From NCBI GenBank assembly GCA_002104905.1, contig MCFE01000377.1, positions 1 to 64,000 of the forward strand: a stretch of DNA of 64,000 bases, given 5' to 3'. Under the pieces are notes generated by a model that saw nothing but the letters and a program-made list of their open reading frames with translations, searched no databases and was not told the origin of the DNA. Origin of the DNA: Basidiobolus meristosporus CBS 931.73. Its lineage: Eukaryota > Basidiobolomycota > Basidiobolomycetes > Basidiobolales > Basidiobolaceae. Of this stretch, positions 32,599 to 43,479 are shown piece by piece; positions within the stretch are counted from its first letter, which is position 1; each line of letters starts with the position of its first letter. The position numbers and the translations under genes were made by a program.

Positions 32599-32965
32599 TG
32601 TTACAAGTCTGGATATAAGGGTTGAAGAGGAATAGGGAGTTTAGCTAGTATTGTATTCACTAAATCTTGAATTTGTTTCTATGAGGTTCTAGCAGCTCCT
32701 TATATACATTTTGCCAGTTCAATTGCTGACAAATTGTTTTTCCTAATGTAGGTTGTGGCTGTTGACTCACTTGATTGCATCATCATCACCCAGTTATATG
32801 GTCCTTAATATATCTATTTCTGAATAATAGGGATCTGCTGAGTTATCTGATGACTGATACTACTGATCTCATGGATAACACTGATACACTGATTGGCTAG
32901 ACATAAACTTATTGATTTGATCAAAAACTGATATAACTTAAGCATTCAAGCGGTAGATCATAACA
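32599..32965 (-). repeat. 3' LTR of gypsy G5
   Basis: TGTTACAAGTC to CATAACA, 367 bp, with many substitutions. Confidence 0.88.
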
Positions 32966-32974
32966 TTCTTGCCT

Positions 32975-35716
32975 ACTGAAGCTGAGAGGGTTCTCCACAA
33001 TCTCTTTCCTTGTGATACTAATATTGTGATGGTTCATTATTGTCAGCAAGTATTGCTAGCTTGAGTCTGTCTCTATGAACTAAGTTTTCCCAGATATCAC
33101 CTTGTTTGTCCACTAGTTGGTAAGTAGAAAATGAGCATTCTCTGATGATCTTGAAAGTCCTGTTTGTTGTGGCTCAATCTTCTTGTGGATGTTGTTTCTT
33201 AGCAACACAGAGTTCCAAACTGTCAAGGTTTCTGTGGATATAGTCTTATAAAATCTCTGCTTCATCTTTTCTGCACTTTGAATACTTTGGCTTGTACCTC
33301 TTGGTGTCTTTGTTCCAGCTGCTGGTGTCTACTTGGTGGACTGAGCTCATTTTCTTAGGCATCTGTAAGCTTTGGTTGTGTGAGCTCCCCAGAAATTCTT
33401 GGTTCACATTTATACACTAGGTAAAATGGCAATTGTTTGGTGGTGTTAGGCACTGTGACTCTGCAGCTAAAAAGTGCTTGGTCTGTATACTTGTGATACC
33501 TACTGACAGCTCCATTTGCATACTTGGTCAGTATTTTTCCATATAGTACATGAACCGCTCAGTGACTCCATTGGTTCTAGGGTGATATGCTAAGGTTTTA
33601 AGTGTTTAATCTGCTGCATTACTAGGTGAGCTTCCAATGTCTTTGCCATAAAGTTTGCTCCTCAATTGGATAAAATCCCCACAGGGCACCCAAATATCAT
33701 AAGGATCTCATGATAGATGAAACTTGCAACTTCCTGTTCACTGGCTAGAGGTGCCACTCTGGCCATCAACCATTTGGTGGCATAATCAATTGCTGCAAGA
33801 ATCCAATGGTGCATTTCCTGGTGGTTGGCAGTCTTACAATAAAGTCAATTCCCCATCTCTCAAAGGGTCTTACTGGCTGTGAGGGAAAGAGTTCAGCAAC
33901 TCTATGTGGTTGGCCTTGGTTAATATGGCAATTTGGGCATGTTTTCACTAACTTCTCAGTATTTTGTTTCATTCCAGGCCACCATGCTCTGGCTTTCACA
34001 AGGCTATAGGTTCCTTCAATATCCAAGATGTTCATATCAATTCTGATGCTGATGTATTACATGCAGGCAAGTAACATAAGGGCATTGGGCAATAGGGCTT
34101 TCATCAGCAATTTGGCAAAGTGATTCATCCTGTATTACAAACTTGCTGGCTTCTTCTTGGATTATCTTCATGCTCCCTTCATCCACCTCATTAGGAATGG
34201 CTTGGTCCTCCAAGTAGTCTGTTATATGCCAGGCCAATCTAATTCATGCACCAGGTTGAGTTGTTTAACTTGTTCTAGTCTTGATGAGGCATCAGCAACC
34301 ATGTTGTTTTTCCCAGAGCAGTGGACTATCTCCTTGTCAAATTGTTAAATGTATTCACTCCATCTTGTCATTCTTCCAGATAGTACCTTCTGAATAAATT
34401 TATACTTGAGTGAGGTATGATCAGTCATCATAGTGCACTTGACTCCTACAATGTAGCATCTCCAGGTATTTAAGCAGTGTATTATGACATGCATCTCCTT
34501 CTCAATCACTGGATTGTTCAGTTCTGCTGAGTTCATTTTCTTAGACTCAAAATTATCTGGGTAGTCTCTTCCCTCATGATCTTGGCTCAGCACTGCACCA
34601 ATTGCATAGTCTGAAGCTACTGTGCACAGAATAAGCTCTTTTCTGAAGTGTGGGATTTTCAAGCTTGGCAGTCTCACAGGCTATGCCCCACTTCATAGTG
34701 TTGCCATTCTTGAGAATATGAGTTAAAGGGGCTGCTATACTTGCAAAGAACTTGACCAATCTCCAATAATAGGAGATCATTGTAAGGAATAATCTGATTA
34801 CTAATTTGCTATGGGGCTGCTTCAGATTCTTGATGACTTCAGCATTCTTGGGGTCTGAGGTCACTCCTGTGCTAGTCACTATGTGTTCCAGGTATTCAAC
34901 ATGTTTGTTCAAAAATTCATGTTTAGCTAGCTGCCATACCGCTTGTTCTCTCTTAGCTTCTTCAAGTCCTTTTCAATGTACACTAAGTGTTCCTCTTCTG
35001 TCTTACTGTATCTCATTTTGTCATCTAGGTATATTACTGCAAACCTGTCTGAGTATTTCTGAAGGACTGTTTGCATCAAGGTCATGAGTGTTGCAGGGGC
35101 ATTTATTGGGCCAAAACTGAGGACTGAGTACTTGTAATATCCATATCTGGTCCTGAATGCTGTCTTGGGGATGTCTTATGGTTTCACCCTAATCATATTG
35201 TATCCTGACATAAGGTCAATCTAGCTGAAAATAATGGCTCCGTTGAGTTGGTCCAAACACTCATCATTCCAAGGTATGCGGTACTTATTCTTCACAATAA
35301 CTGAGTTGAGGGTTCTGTAGTCAATGCACATCCCAAGTGTTCTATCTTTCTTTGTCACAAAAAGAACTGGTGCTCCTCTAGGTGACTTGCTGGTTCTGAT
35401 ATATCCTTGCACCAATAATGTATGTATTTGTCTCATGTAATGCTCCAAAGTATCCTGAATTTTGAACTCAAACTCTTCCCAGGTAGAGATTGTAGATCAT
35501 CCCATCATATTGGCTGACCTGATCTTGTTTTAGGACTGCTGTAAGGTGCATCTGCTAAGTAAGAAGCTGCATAATGCAACTTGTTTCTGGAGCAGTTCCT
35601 TTAGCCCTGAAAGCTTTCTCATTCTGGAAGAGCCAAGTTCCCAGGTTTTCATTGACTCTACCATGTTACTAGTTGACCTTCACATTAAGGTTGCTCTTGA
35701 CAGGGCTTTGCTGGTA
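32975..35716 (-). pseudogene. gypsy Gag-Pol pseudogene of G5
   Basis: Right to left: a gag piece (35716-35450) joined directly to reverse transcriptase (35448-35221, starting within [17 protein letters not shown]), so zinc knuckle and protease are deleted. Then palm (35087-34806 region), RNase H (34677-34345) and the zinc domain/integrase start (34237-33766, with CPNCHINQG and RWGIDFI). The rest of integrase has no long open frame. There are many stops and indels. Confidence 0.88.
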
Positions 35717-35738
35717 ATTCAAGCAGTAAATCATAACT

Positions 35739-35991
35739 GTATTAACCATGCACCTCTTACAGCGTGATCCTGAGTGTTAAGACACTCCCCTCACTTGATG
35801 TTAAGGTTGTAGTATTTCTACAATGGTATAAATACTGAGCTTCTATATAAATACACAACAGTTCAACTATTCTCATTTATTCTTAATAAGTTCCTTATAT
35901 CCAAAACGCCTCTTAAGTTGCAACATGGCTGAGACTCTTCAATGAGTGACTTAATCCTTTCAGAATGCAAGTAAAGAATATGTTTGGATAC
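35739..35991. other. intervening DNA with an unassigned repeat at 35830-35945
   Basis: 35830-35945 matches 25455-25575. The last ~45 bases (35945-35991) are the start of a Harbinger-like transposase segment (NPFRMQVKN.FGYL-like) that is interrupted by the element at 35992. Confidence 0.5.
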
Positions 35992-36340
35992 TGTTGAAAT
36001 ATTAGAGAGATATACTGGAAGTGAATTGGAGAATCAGAAGATTTACATGATATTCACTTGATGTTTTATTGAGTTGCAACACAGTATTTATACTTATTGC
36101 AGAACTACGTAAATGTGACTATTTGGTCATTATTAGCAGAGTCTGAGGAGTACATGTGCCAAGTTTCAGCTCATTTGGACAAGTTTCAGATTTTCCTAAA
36201 ATTCTGTACTTCTCTAATTCCTAATAATTAGTAAATATCTTACAAACTAATTTCCATGTTGATAATCTGAAATATATCACTTCACTAAGTGCTAGTTCAT
36301 ATTATATTAATTATTAGGTGGACTCCTAACTATTTCAACA
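35992..36340 (-). repeat. 3' LTR of the second copia-type element
   Basis: TGTTGAAATATTAG to TATTTCAACA on the plus strand, with the ends inverted (TGTTGAAA/TTTCAACA). Confidence 0.92.
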
Positions 36341-38575
36341 CTCCCACTCACATAATATATTCATATACTTATGAACTTGCTGTGGTGTTGTGTATCTTGC
36401 GGTTGAAATTAAGCCTGCAATTAACCATCTAACCTATTGGACTAATATATTCTCCAATATATGATAAGGATTGCATATTATCTGTAATAACTAAGTATAA
36501 GTCCATACTGTTTATTACATACTTCAGATCAAATTGCTTTGAGTCTGAACTCTGATCTCATCACGAATATCTATGAATGAGTATCATCAATTTGATTGGA
36601 GTAACACTTTTCAGATACTGATCAAATCCCCGCATAGTTTGTATCATCAGAGAGCTGCATTCTCAGGCTTTCTGCTGTTTCTTATTTGAGTAAAATTGGT
36701 CAACAATTGGCAAAGTTAGGAAGTGGTCTTCTCTCCAGTAGATCTGGATCATCCACAGTTCCGGTCTATAGTCTAATTCACTTAGACTATCCTCCATATA
36801 TCCATAACTGTATCTGGATAGTAACTTTCCTCATATACTCCATATATGATCTGCTGAGACCAACAATTGATCAGCATTGTAGTTGCCTTATTCTTCACCG
36901 GTTGACCAAGTATTTCTTCTTCCGGACTAGTGCCTTCAATGGTATCTAGCCTAGCTTTTCTTCATTCCTGATCTGGGATATTGTACTCCCACTGAAGCTA
37001 CATCTTCTGGTGCTTCCTGCCTTCTAAAACTGACTGCGATAGATTATATATATCCTTCTGATCTAGGCATTACTTTCTTGGACTGATATCACTGTTACGG
37101 TAATCAGATCTTCCCTTTGCATCTTGATAGGCTTGATTTGGTATCACAGCATACCACAGATTGATTGGCAGCTATTCATAGAGGCCTAATCCTAAACAGG
37201 ATAGATATGGTCTCATATGTACTATTGCGCTTGAACAGTACAACCTGATCTGGCACTTTCCAATTGCGTAAATCTACCATAATGTCTCTGATAAGCCACT
37301 GTTACTTCTGATAGAACCTTCCAGCATAGAGCTTGGTTGACAGTGCAAATATACAAGTCCATGATCTTCTGGACCCATTATAACCCTTAGGTTGGCCCTT
37401 GGTACCACCTCTCTAGCCTCCACTGCAAGTTAGTTGACTTCATTGTTCACCATAATTGTGATGTTACCTCTGAGTATGTAGGTTCTCTTGGACTGCTCTG
37501 CTGCTTTCCTTAGCAAAAATACTCCACTATCCTTGTGTGGTAGGATAACTGGATCATATCTAGTGTGCTAGATAGTCCAGATCTGGCCTAGGTATCACCT
37601 AACTCCATTTAGAAACTGGCAACTTATTGGCAGTAGGTTTTTGTTCCATATCTGGTCTTAAAGATGCTGGTTGCTGGAATTTCCTTATTGATCTAGATCT
37701 GGACCATACAGGTAGCATATCCACGGTTTGTTAGATCTCCCAGAGTGTTCAGGAACTTCCTGTCCTCAAAACATATTTATTGAGATGTTTCAACCAAACC
37801 GGTCATCCATTTGGATCTGGCATAACTTTTCACAGGCTTGATCAAATTTGATCAAGTAAACTTCCTTAAAAAGCCATTTCTCTCAGCATCTTGGTGGCAG
37901 ATATCTTTATTGCAGTTTGGCCCGTAGCTGGGAGCTGTAAGTAACTTGATCTGATCAGAATTGCATAATTAACATGCAATCCATGTTAATATAAATGATC
38001 CTTCATCACTGTATGTATGTGATATATGTACTAGTGTAGGGCAACTAGTACACTCCTTGATAGTACTTCATACATATTCTATAGTGTATATAGAGACTAT
38101 ATGCATATACTTTGGTCAAGGTCTCCGGTAGCACTTTTCTTGATGGCGGTAGAAATTCCATGCTTCAACATATATGGATATATCTTCTCCCACTGTTTCT
38201 GATACTTGATGTAGACATGTAGCTTGTCTAATAAGTGTCTCACAGAGCCTCAGGATCATTGGTACTGGAAATAGTACCACTGATATATCATGCGTACCAC
38301 TCCTAAGTTGGCATATCTGAGATCACTGATCTTTGGCCAAATATATAGGTATTATATATCATTTTGATCCTCAGAGTTTGGGCAAGCTGATCCATATATC
38401 TGTCGGCATATTCAACTCCAAACCAGGGCAGCAGGCAGCATCAGAGTGTTTGCGCATCATTTCATTTCAAGTGACTACAGACTTATGAAAATTCACTGCA
38501 GCAATGTGGGCACTTCATCAACTGAAATAGTCTAATCCAAACCCAGGTATATGTGGATTGGGATTACGCATTTTC

Positions 38576-38821
38576 TCAAAGCTTCATCCTTCTGCATATT
38601 CCATAACTTTTGAAATTTGTGCAACATGATCTCCTTGACATATGACCTTTTTCTTTGCTTAGTGTCTTCTTTAAGGGCAAAGGCCTCTCTCTCCAAAACA
38701 ATATATCCCATCTAGCAATTCTTTGCAGCAGCAGTACTTTTCTGTCTTTTGTAACTTCAGGTAGACCAGGCAGTCTTTCTCCAGAATAAAGACACAGCAC
38801 TAGAGAAAAGTAGACAACCAA
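38576..38821 (-). pseudogene. worn copia gag trace
   Basis: The frame reads SGERLPGLPEV..D then VLLLQRIARWDILFWRERP, which lines up with SAEKLDGSDYQVW...LLQERGLWDIVMGEECP of the other copia gag. Position and strand are right: just after the 5' LTR and primer-binding site on the minus strand. It is open for only 81 codons. Confidence 0.6.
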
Positions 38822-38836
38822 GATAAAGCAAGCTTG

Positions 38837-38848
38837 GGGCTCATAACC
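38837..38848 (-). other. primer-binding site of the second copia-type element
   Basis: GGGCTCATAACC on the plus strand directly abuts the LTR, identical to copia copy B (5938-5949). Two different copia LTR families therefore use the same primer, presumably the anticodon arm of initiator tRNA-Met. Confidence 0.78.
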
Positions 38849-39196
38849 TGTTAAATATTAGAGAGATATACTCGAAGTGAATTGGAGAATTAGAAGATTT
38901 ACATGATATTCACTTGATGTTTCATTGAGTTGCAACACAGTATTTATACTTATTGCAGAACTATGTAAATGTGACTATTTGGTCATTATTAGCAGAGTCT
39001 GAGGAGTACATGTGCCAAGTTTCAGCTCATTTGGACAAGTTTCAGATTTTCCTAAAATTCTGTACTTCTCTAATTCCTAATAGTTAGTAAATATCTCACA
39101 AACTAATTTCCATGTTGATAATCTGAAATATATCATTTCACTAAGTGCTAGTTCATAATATATTAATGATTAGGTGGACTCCTATTTATTTCAACA
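38849..39196 (-). repeat. 5' LTR of the second copia-type element
   Basis: TGTTAAATATTAG to TATTTCAACA. It lacks one base of the first LTR near its start. Confidence 0.92.
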
Positions 39197-39348
39197 GATA
39201 CTTGATAGGTTTCTGTATCATGGTATATGCATGCATAGGAGAAAACAGCAGTATAGGCCAAATAGTGAAGACACTTATTAATGCACAGAATTGTCATACA
39301 AGAAGACATCCACTTAGAGATATATGTCTAGCACATCATGAAGAGTAA
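39197..39348 (+). pseudogene. Harbinger-like transposase, C-terminal remnant split by the copia-type element
   Basis: After the GATAC duplication the frame reads QIVKTLINAQNCHTRRHP then LRDICLAHHEE, matching KIVKILINAHYAHKRRHP and LREMCLEHYEE of the next copy. The left part sits at 35945-35991. The insertion fell in the FGYL motif of the catalytic core. Confidence 0.75.
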
Positions 39349-39529
39349 ATATAGTAAGAAAAGACTTACTTTACTTCAATTGCATGCCAACTTCTGTCCA
39401 TTTGCTCTGTAGGAATATAATGTTCTTAGCATTGGGGTTAGGATACTAATAACAATGTGTGTGCATTATGGAGTAAATCCTTTAGATCTTACACATTTGA
39501 CAGCAATACCAGTCATTGTGCCCCAAAAA

Positions 39530-40342
39530 GCCAATGACTCAGAGCAAGCTTAGAATACTAGGTTCAGAAGCTCCAATAGACTTCCATATGCCAGAGTGTT
39601 CAGCAACAGGTTCCATATCAGGAGCATTTTCAATACCTTCCCCGTGAGGATTAACAAACCTTCTAGAGGGCAGAGGCACTTTTATTCTGGCAAGTACAAG
39701 GCACACTGTGTGAAGTTTCAAGCACTGACTGACATTGAGGGTGACATCATCTGGTTTAGTGGGCCATTTGCTGGAAGTAGGCATGACAAAGCACTCTGGG
39801 TAGAGAATCATCCTGAATTCAGTAGAGGGGAGAAATGAATGGCACACTTAGCCTATATAGGAGAGGATTGTCACAGATTAGGATGTATTACAGCTTATAG
39901 GAAGCCAAGGAATGGTGTGCTTAGCAGGAAGCAGAAGCTCTACAATGAGATATTTAATCATTTCAGAGTGAGGGTAGAGCACACATTTGGATATCTGAAG
40001 AGATTCAGCATATTGGCAGGTAAATACAGAGGAAAGTCATATATAGGAGAATATAGCAGAATAGTTAAAATAGTTAAGATACTTATTAATGCACATTATG
40101 CTCATAAAAGAAGACATCCACTGAGAGAAATGTGTCTGGAGCATTATGAAGAGTAATTAAAGCAAGGAAAGCACTATTCTGAGCAACATAAGTAAGATTG
40201 AGTAAAATTACCAGTAACTGTATCATGCTACTGGCATCATGGTAGATATTATAGTGCCAGATAGTGCTGTAGAGTGCCAGATCAATCCTGCACTATAAAC
40301 AGGCTGGCACTATGTGGCACTATCCAACAGAACAAGTCTAGT
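39530..40342 (+). mobile_element. PIF/Harbinger-like transposon segment
   Basis: Transposase 3' part plus a ~185-base tail. The tail is repeated at about 8255-8470 and 8560-8780 and ends at ACAAGTCTA in both well-preserved copies. I could not find a terminal inverted repeat or a target duplication, so the left boundary is open. Confidence 0.7.
39596..40156 (+). pseudogene. DDE transposase (DDE_Tnp_4, PIF/Harbinger type), one in-frame stop
   Basis: A ~187-codon frame with a single TGA (39836-39838). Before it comes TDIEGDIIWFSGPFAGSRHD, the region with the first aspartate. After it come AYRKPRNGVLSRKQKLYN and FRVRVEHTFGYLKRF, the region with the catalytic glutamate, and then a conserved basic end (KRRHPLREMCLEHYEE). 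The usual aspartate next to the YIG motif is not obvious. The N-terminal DNA-binding part is missing. The enzyme would cut and paste the element, but this copy is truncated. Confidence 0.8.
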
Positions 40343-40550
40343 GAGCAAGTTGGCAGGGAACCATTCAAAAGCCACTAGTATATTGTTGTGATGAAAAGTT
40401 TTGACCAAGTTTTTTGTAAAATCTGTGGTGCAATTATTTTTCAATTGTCTCTGGATGGTGTCCTGATGGGATCAGTACCTCTTAGTCATGGGACTTTAAC
40501 TTTGTGATGGCCTTTTGAAGGGATCATCTCAATGATTTTTCATAGGGTTA
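40343..40550 (+). repeat. repeat R, copy 2: left arm of a long inverted repeat
   Basis: GTGAGCAAGTTGGCAGGGAA to TTTTTCATAGGGTTA, 208 bp. It begins exactly where the Harbinger-like tail ends. The reverse complement at 41263-41471 matches over its whole length with about 15% differences by eye. Confidence 0.88.
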
Positions 40551-41262
40551 TGTGCAGTTACAAGGTTTTACAACAAATATAAGGCTGATGGTACAATTGA
40601 AAGATACAAAGCAAGACTTATGGCCAAATGGTACTCTCAGATAAAAAGACTGGACTATGCCAAAACCTTTGCACCTGCAGCCAAGTTTAATTCCATCAGA
40701 CTAATATTGGCTATTGTGGTCAAATATAAGGTTTTTATTCATCATATGGATGTATAAGCTTCATTTTGAGGGGAGAACTTGACAAGGACAAGTATGGGGA
40801 TCAGCCCAATGGGTTTCTCAATAAAGATAACCCTCATTTGGTCTGCAAGCTCAACAAAACTCCATATGGTCTCAAACAATCACCAAGAGCCTAAATTAGA
40901 TGATAGATTCTAATTTTAATTCTTTGAGCTTTGAAAGGGGTTCTGCTGACTTCAGTATTAGCTATAAGCCAGATAGAGCAGATTCAGCTCTGGTAGCACT
41001 ATATATGCACAATCTTACTATAGCTACTAATGAACAAGAAACCTTGGAAGACACTAAATCCAGCCTTTATGAAGAGCTCAAGATATCCAATCTAGGAGAA
41101 CTCAGTTACAACTTAGGGATGATGTTTTCCAAATACAGAAGTGCCCAGACTATCACCCTAAGCCAATCCAAGCATATTCAACATATACTAAAGAAGTACT
41201 AAATGGAGTACTGTAAACCGGCAGCTGCCCCAATAGTGGCAAGCTTCAACTTGATCAAAACT
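40551..41262 (+). pseudogene. copia reverse transcriptase fragment enclosed by the inverted repeat
   Basis: The translation follows copia reverse transcriptase: KYKADGTIERYKARLMAK, KTFAPAAKFNSIRLILAI, HLVCKLNKTPYGLKQSPRA, YKPDRADSALVALYM and SQSKHIQHILKKY. The YVDD active site is replaced (YMHN). Stops and a frameshift occur near 40757 and 40890. It is similar to copy B (3637-2846) but not identical. The fragment fills the space between the two R arms. Confidence 0.85.
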
Positions 41263-41471
41263 TAACCATATGAAAAACTACGGTAATGATCCTGTCAAAA
41301 GGCCATCATAAGCTTGAAGTCCTGTGACTAAGAGGTACTGACCCTGTCAGGACACTGTCCAGAGACCATTGAAAAATAATTGCACCCCAGATTTCACAAA
41401 AAACTGGTCAAAACTTTTCATCACAATTATATACTAGTGGCTTTTGAGTGGTTCCCTGCCAACTTGCTCAC
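41263..41471 (-). repeat. repeat R, copy 3: right arm of the long inverted repeat
   Basis: Reverse complement of 40343-40550. The plus strand ends CCCTGCCAACTTGCTCAC. Confidence 0.88.
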
Positions 41472-42203
41472 TTTCTGATCCCAAGCACTCTATCACCTCC
41501 TATATTTGTGCACATTTATTGGCTATTGCCTCTTTTTCACACTCCTTACTTCCTGAATGAACCATTTCTTTTACTTTTCATGCATACATATTGATTTATT
41601 TCCATTGAAAATTCAGGTGTACCTCAATTGCCAATTGTATTGACCTATACAAGTTCCTATTCCACACACTAACATTAAGCCCAATCCCACACTCAATAAG
41701 TAACTCCACTAAAATCCACCACTCAATAAGTATATCTGCTGTGATGCTCTGGCTCCACAACTTTGACAGGAACCCAAAAGCTTTATGCCACTGTTCATTC
41801 ACTGGTTCCCACATGTCCTGGTCTTCAGCCGGCACTGTAAGGTCTAGCACCTATCTGCCAGTCTTTGCAATAAATGCTTGCAATATTCCAGTGCATTTTC
41901 TTGAGCACTGCTCTTGAAGAAGTGCTGCAACCTCTTGACATGCCTATTGATGTTCAAAAACTCCACTGAAGACATTGTGATAGTCTTTCAAGTTCTTGAT
42001 GTTGTAGCCTTGTCTGTAAGTGGGATCACCACTCTGGATAAATTCTGCTCTGACACATCTGTTTTGGCCTACTTGTCCCTTGCTGGTGCTCTTCTGGCAA
42101 CCTGATGCTTTTTTCCAGCTTGTTTCAGGCTTTCAACTGTAGTTGTGATGGGCTCCTGTAAAAGCTGCTGGTTTTTATCACAGCCAGGTCCTTCAATGCT
42201 ACT

Positions 42204-42689
42204 TCAACTGAGTGCTTCTTCAGTAGTACTATGCTTTTTCCTTGATAAATGTTGTACTGGTGCATCCATATCTGCCTGCTTGTCCCTAATTGGCTCTCTT
42301 CCAGCTACCTGACATCTCTTTGACCCTTGTCTGGAGCTTTCAGCTCTGCTTATAATGGGCTCTTGAGGAAGTTGCTGGTTTCTAGCCCTAGCATCCTTGT
42401 TCTTCTGCCTTTGATAATTTTTGCTATTCTTAAGATACTTTCTTGGCATACCCATGCTGACCCAAAATCTATTTGCCTGTTTGAATCCTGGATAATGCTT
42501 GTGGAACAAGTCAGGTGCATTCTGCTGGGCCTTGAGTTCCTGATAGTCCCATGGTATGCTGGCCTTAAGGTGATGGCTTGCTAGACTTCTGATGGCTTCT
42601 TGAATATTAGCCTGCTCCTCATTATTGCACTCAACTGTGTCATAGATCTTCAATATCTTTTGAGTTTTAGGCTTTGATATAAGCACCAC
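42204..42689 (-). pseudogene. unassigned 161-aa frame inside the CACTA-like element
   Basis: Minus-strand frame with a lysine/glutamine-rich basic C-terminal half (YQRQKNKDARARNQQ) and no motif I recognise. Its position upstream of, and opposite to, the transposase suggests an accessory gene of the transposon, as some CACTA elements have. It could also be a chance frame in old DNA. Confidence 0.3.
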
Positions 42690-43479
42690 ATTGTCTCCCT
42701 CTCATGCGGTGATAGGTCTTTCAGTGGGCTTTATCTTTTGGCACTGTTGTTGTGCTTCAAAGACTGTACAGTGTTTCTCTGCTGTTACATTGGGAAATGG
42801 CACAATTCTTGGCTGTGACATTGAGCTACTTGAGTTCCTTCTTTGCAGCAAAGATACTGCTTTCTCTACCTAGATTATTGATTGCTCTACACCTTTTATC
42901 CACTCATCCTGTATCTGGACTATTTCATGATTTCTCTGGGTCATTACATCTATCCTATCAGCCGCTGCACCTACTTGCTTCATTAATACTTTGGTATGAG
43001 CTCAAAACATACTTGCTTATACAGGTGGTAGTGATGTTATGATGACCATTTGCTAGTCTTCAACTGAAGGTACTGCTTTTACTGCATTCTCATCTGCCTC
43101 AGCAATATGGTCATCTTGTGGCTCTGCAGAGATTACCAATTACCTACTTGACTGAGAGCCTGAGGAGTCTACATTATTCCCTTCAGTGGGCACATTGTCC
43201 ACAGGGCCTTTTTTGGTTGTAGCCCCACTTGTTGCACTGAATATCAAAGCAAGCTGTTGTCCAAACATTCTTCTGTTGCTGTTAGCAGGGGAGTTGGTTG
43301 GGAACCAGACAACTTTGCCTAACCTTGTGCAAACTAAGTTAGGAGAGTTTGTGACACCTTTAGGCTCACCCCAGCCTTCTGAATATGGTATGCAGAGTAA
43401 TAACTTTAAAGAAGCAGGCTCACTGATGGATTGTGAGCCTATCTTCCCTAACAACAGTATCATGCATGAACCTGGCCAA

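Larger units (their letters stand above)
32599..35738 (-). mobile_element. gypsy element G5, old and eroded
   Basis: The minus-strand copy begins with its 3' LTR at 32599-32965. The internal region is recognisable through integrase, RNase H, reverse transcriptase and gag. At 35717-35738 only the outer ~22 bases of the 5' LTR remain (ATTCAAGC.G.A.ATCATAAC) next to gag, so most of the 5' LTR and leader is deleted. Divergence from G2 is clearly the highest among the gypsy copies that still have an LTR. Confidence 0.9.
35992..39196 (-). mobile_element. second copia-type LTR element, 3.2 kb, without recognisable pol
   Basis: LTRs at 35992-36340 (349 bp) and 38849-39196 (348 bp), with target duplication GATAC on both sides (35987-35991 and 39197-39201). 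The polypurine tract (GAGTGGGAG on the minus strand, 36341-36349) and primer-binding site (38837-38848) prove minus orientation. The ~2.5-kb inside has only a worn gag trace (38576-38821), and I recognise no reverse transcriptase, integrase or protease. It is either a non-autonomous derivative or a strongly rearranged copy. The LTRs differ at roughly a dozen positions. Confidence 0.9.

Noticed and set aside
38837-38848. A tRNA gene at the GGGCTCATAACC sites
   Set aside because: Only 12 bases match the anticodon arm, with no acceptor or T arm around them. Their place next to LTRs identifies primer-binding sites.
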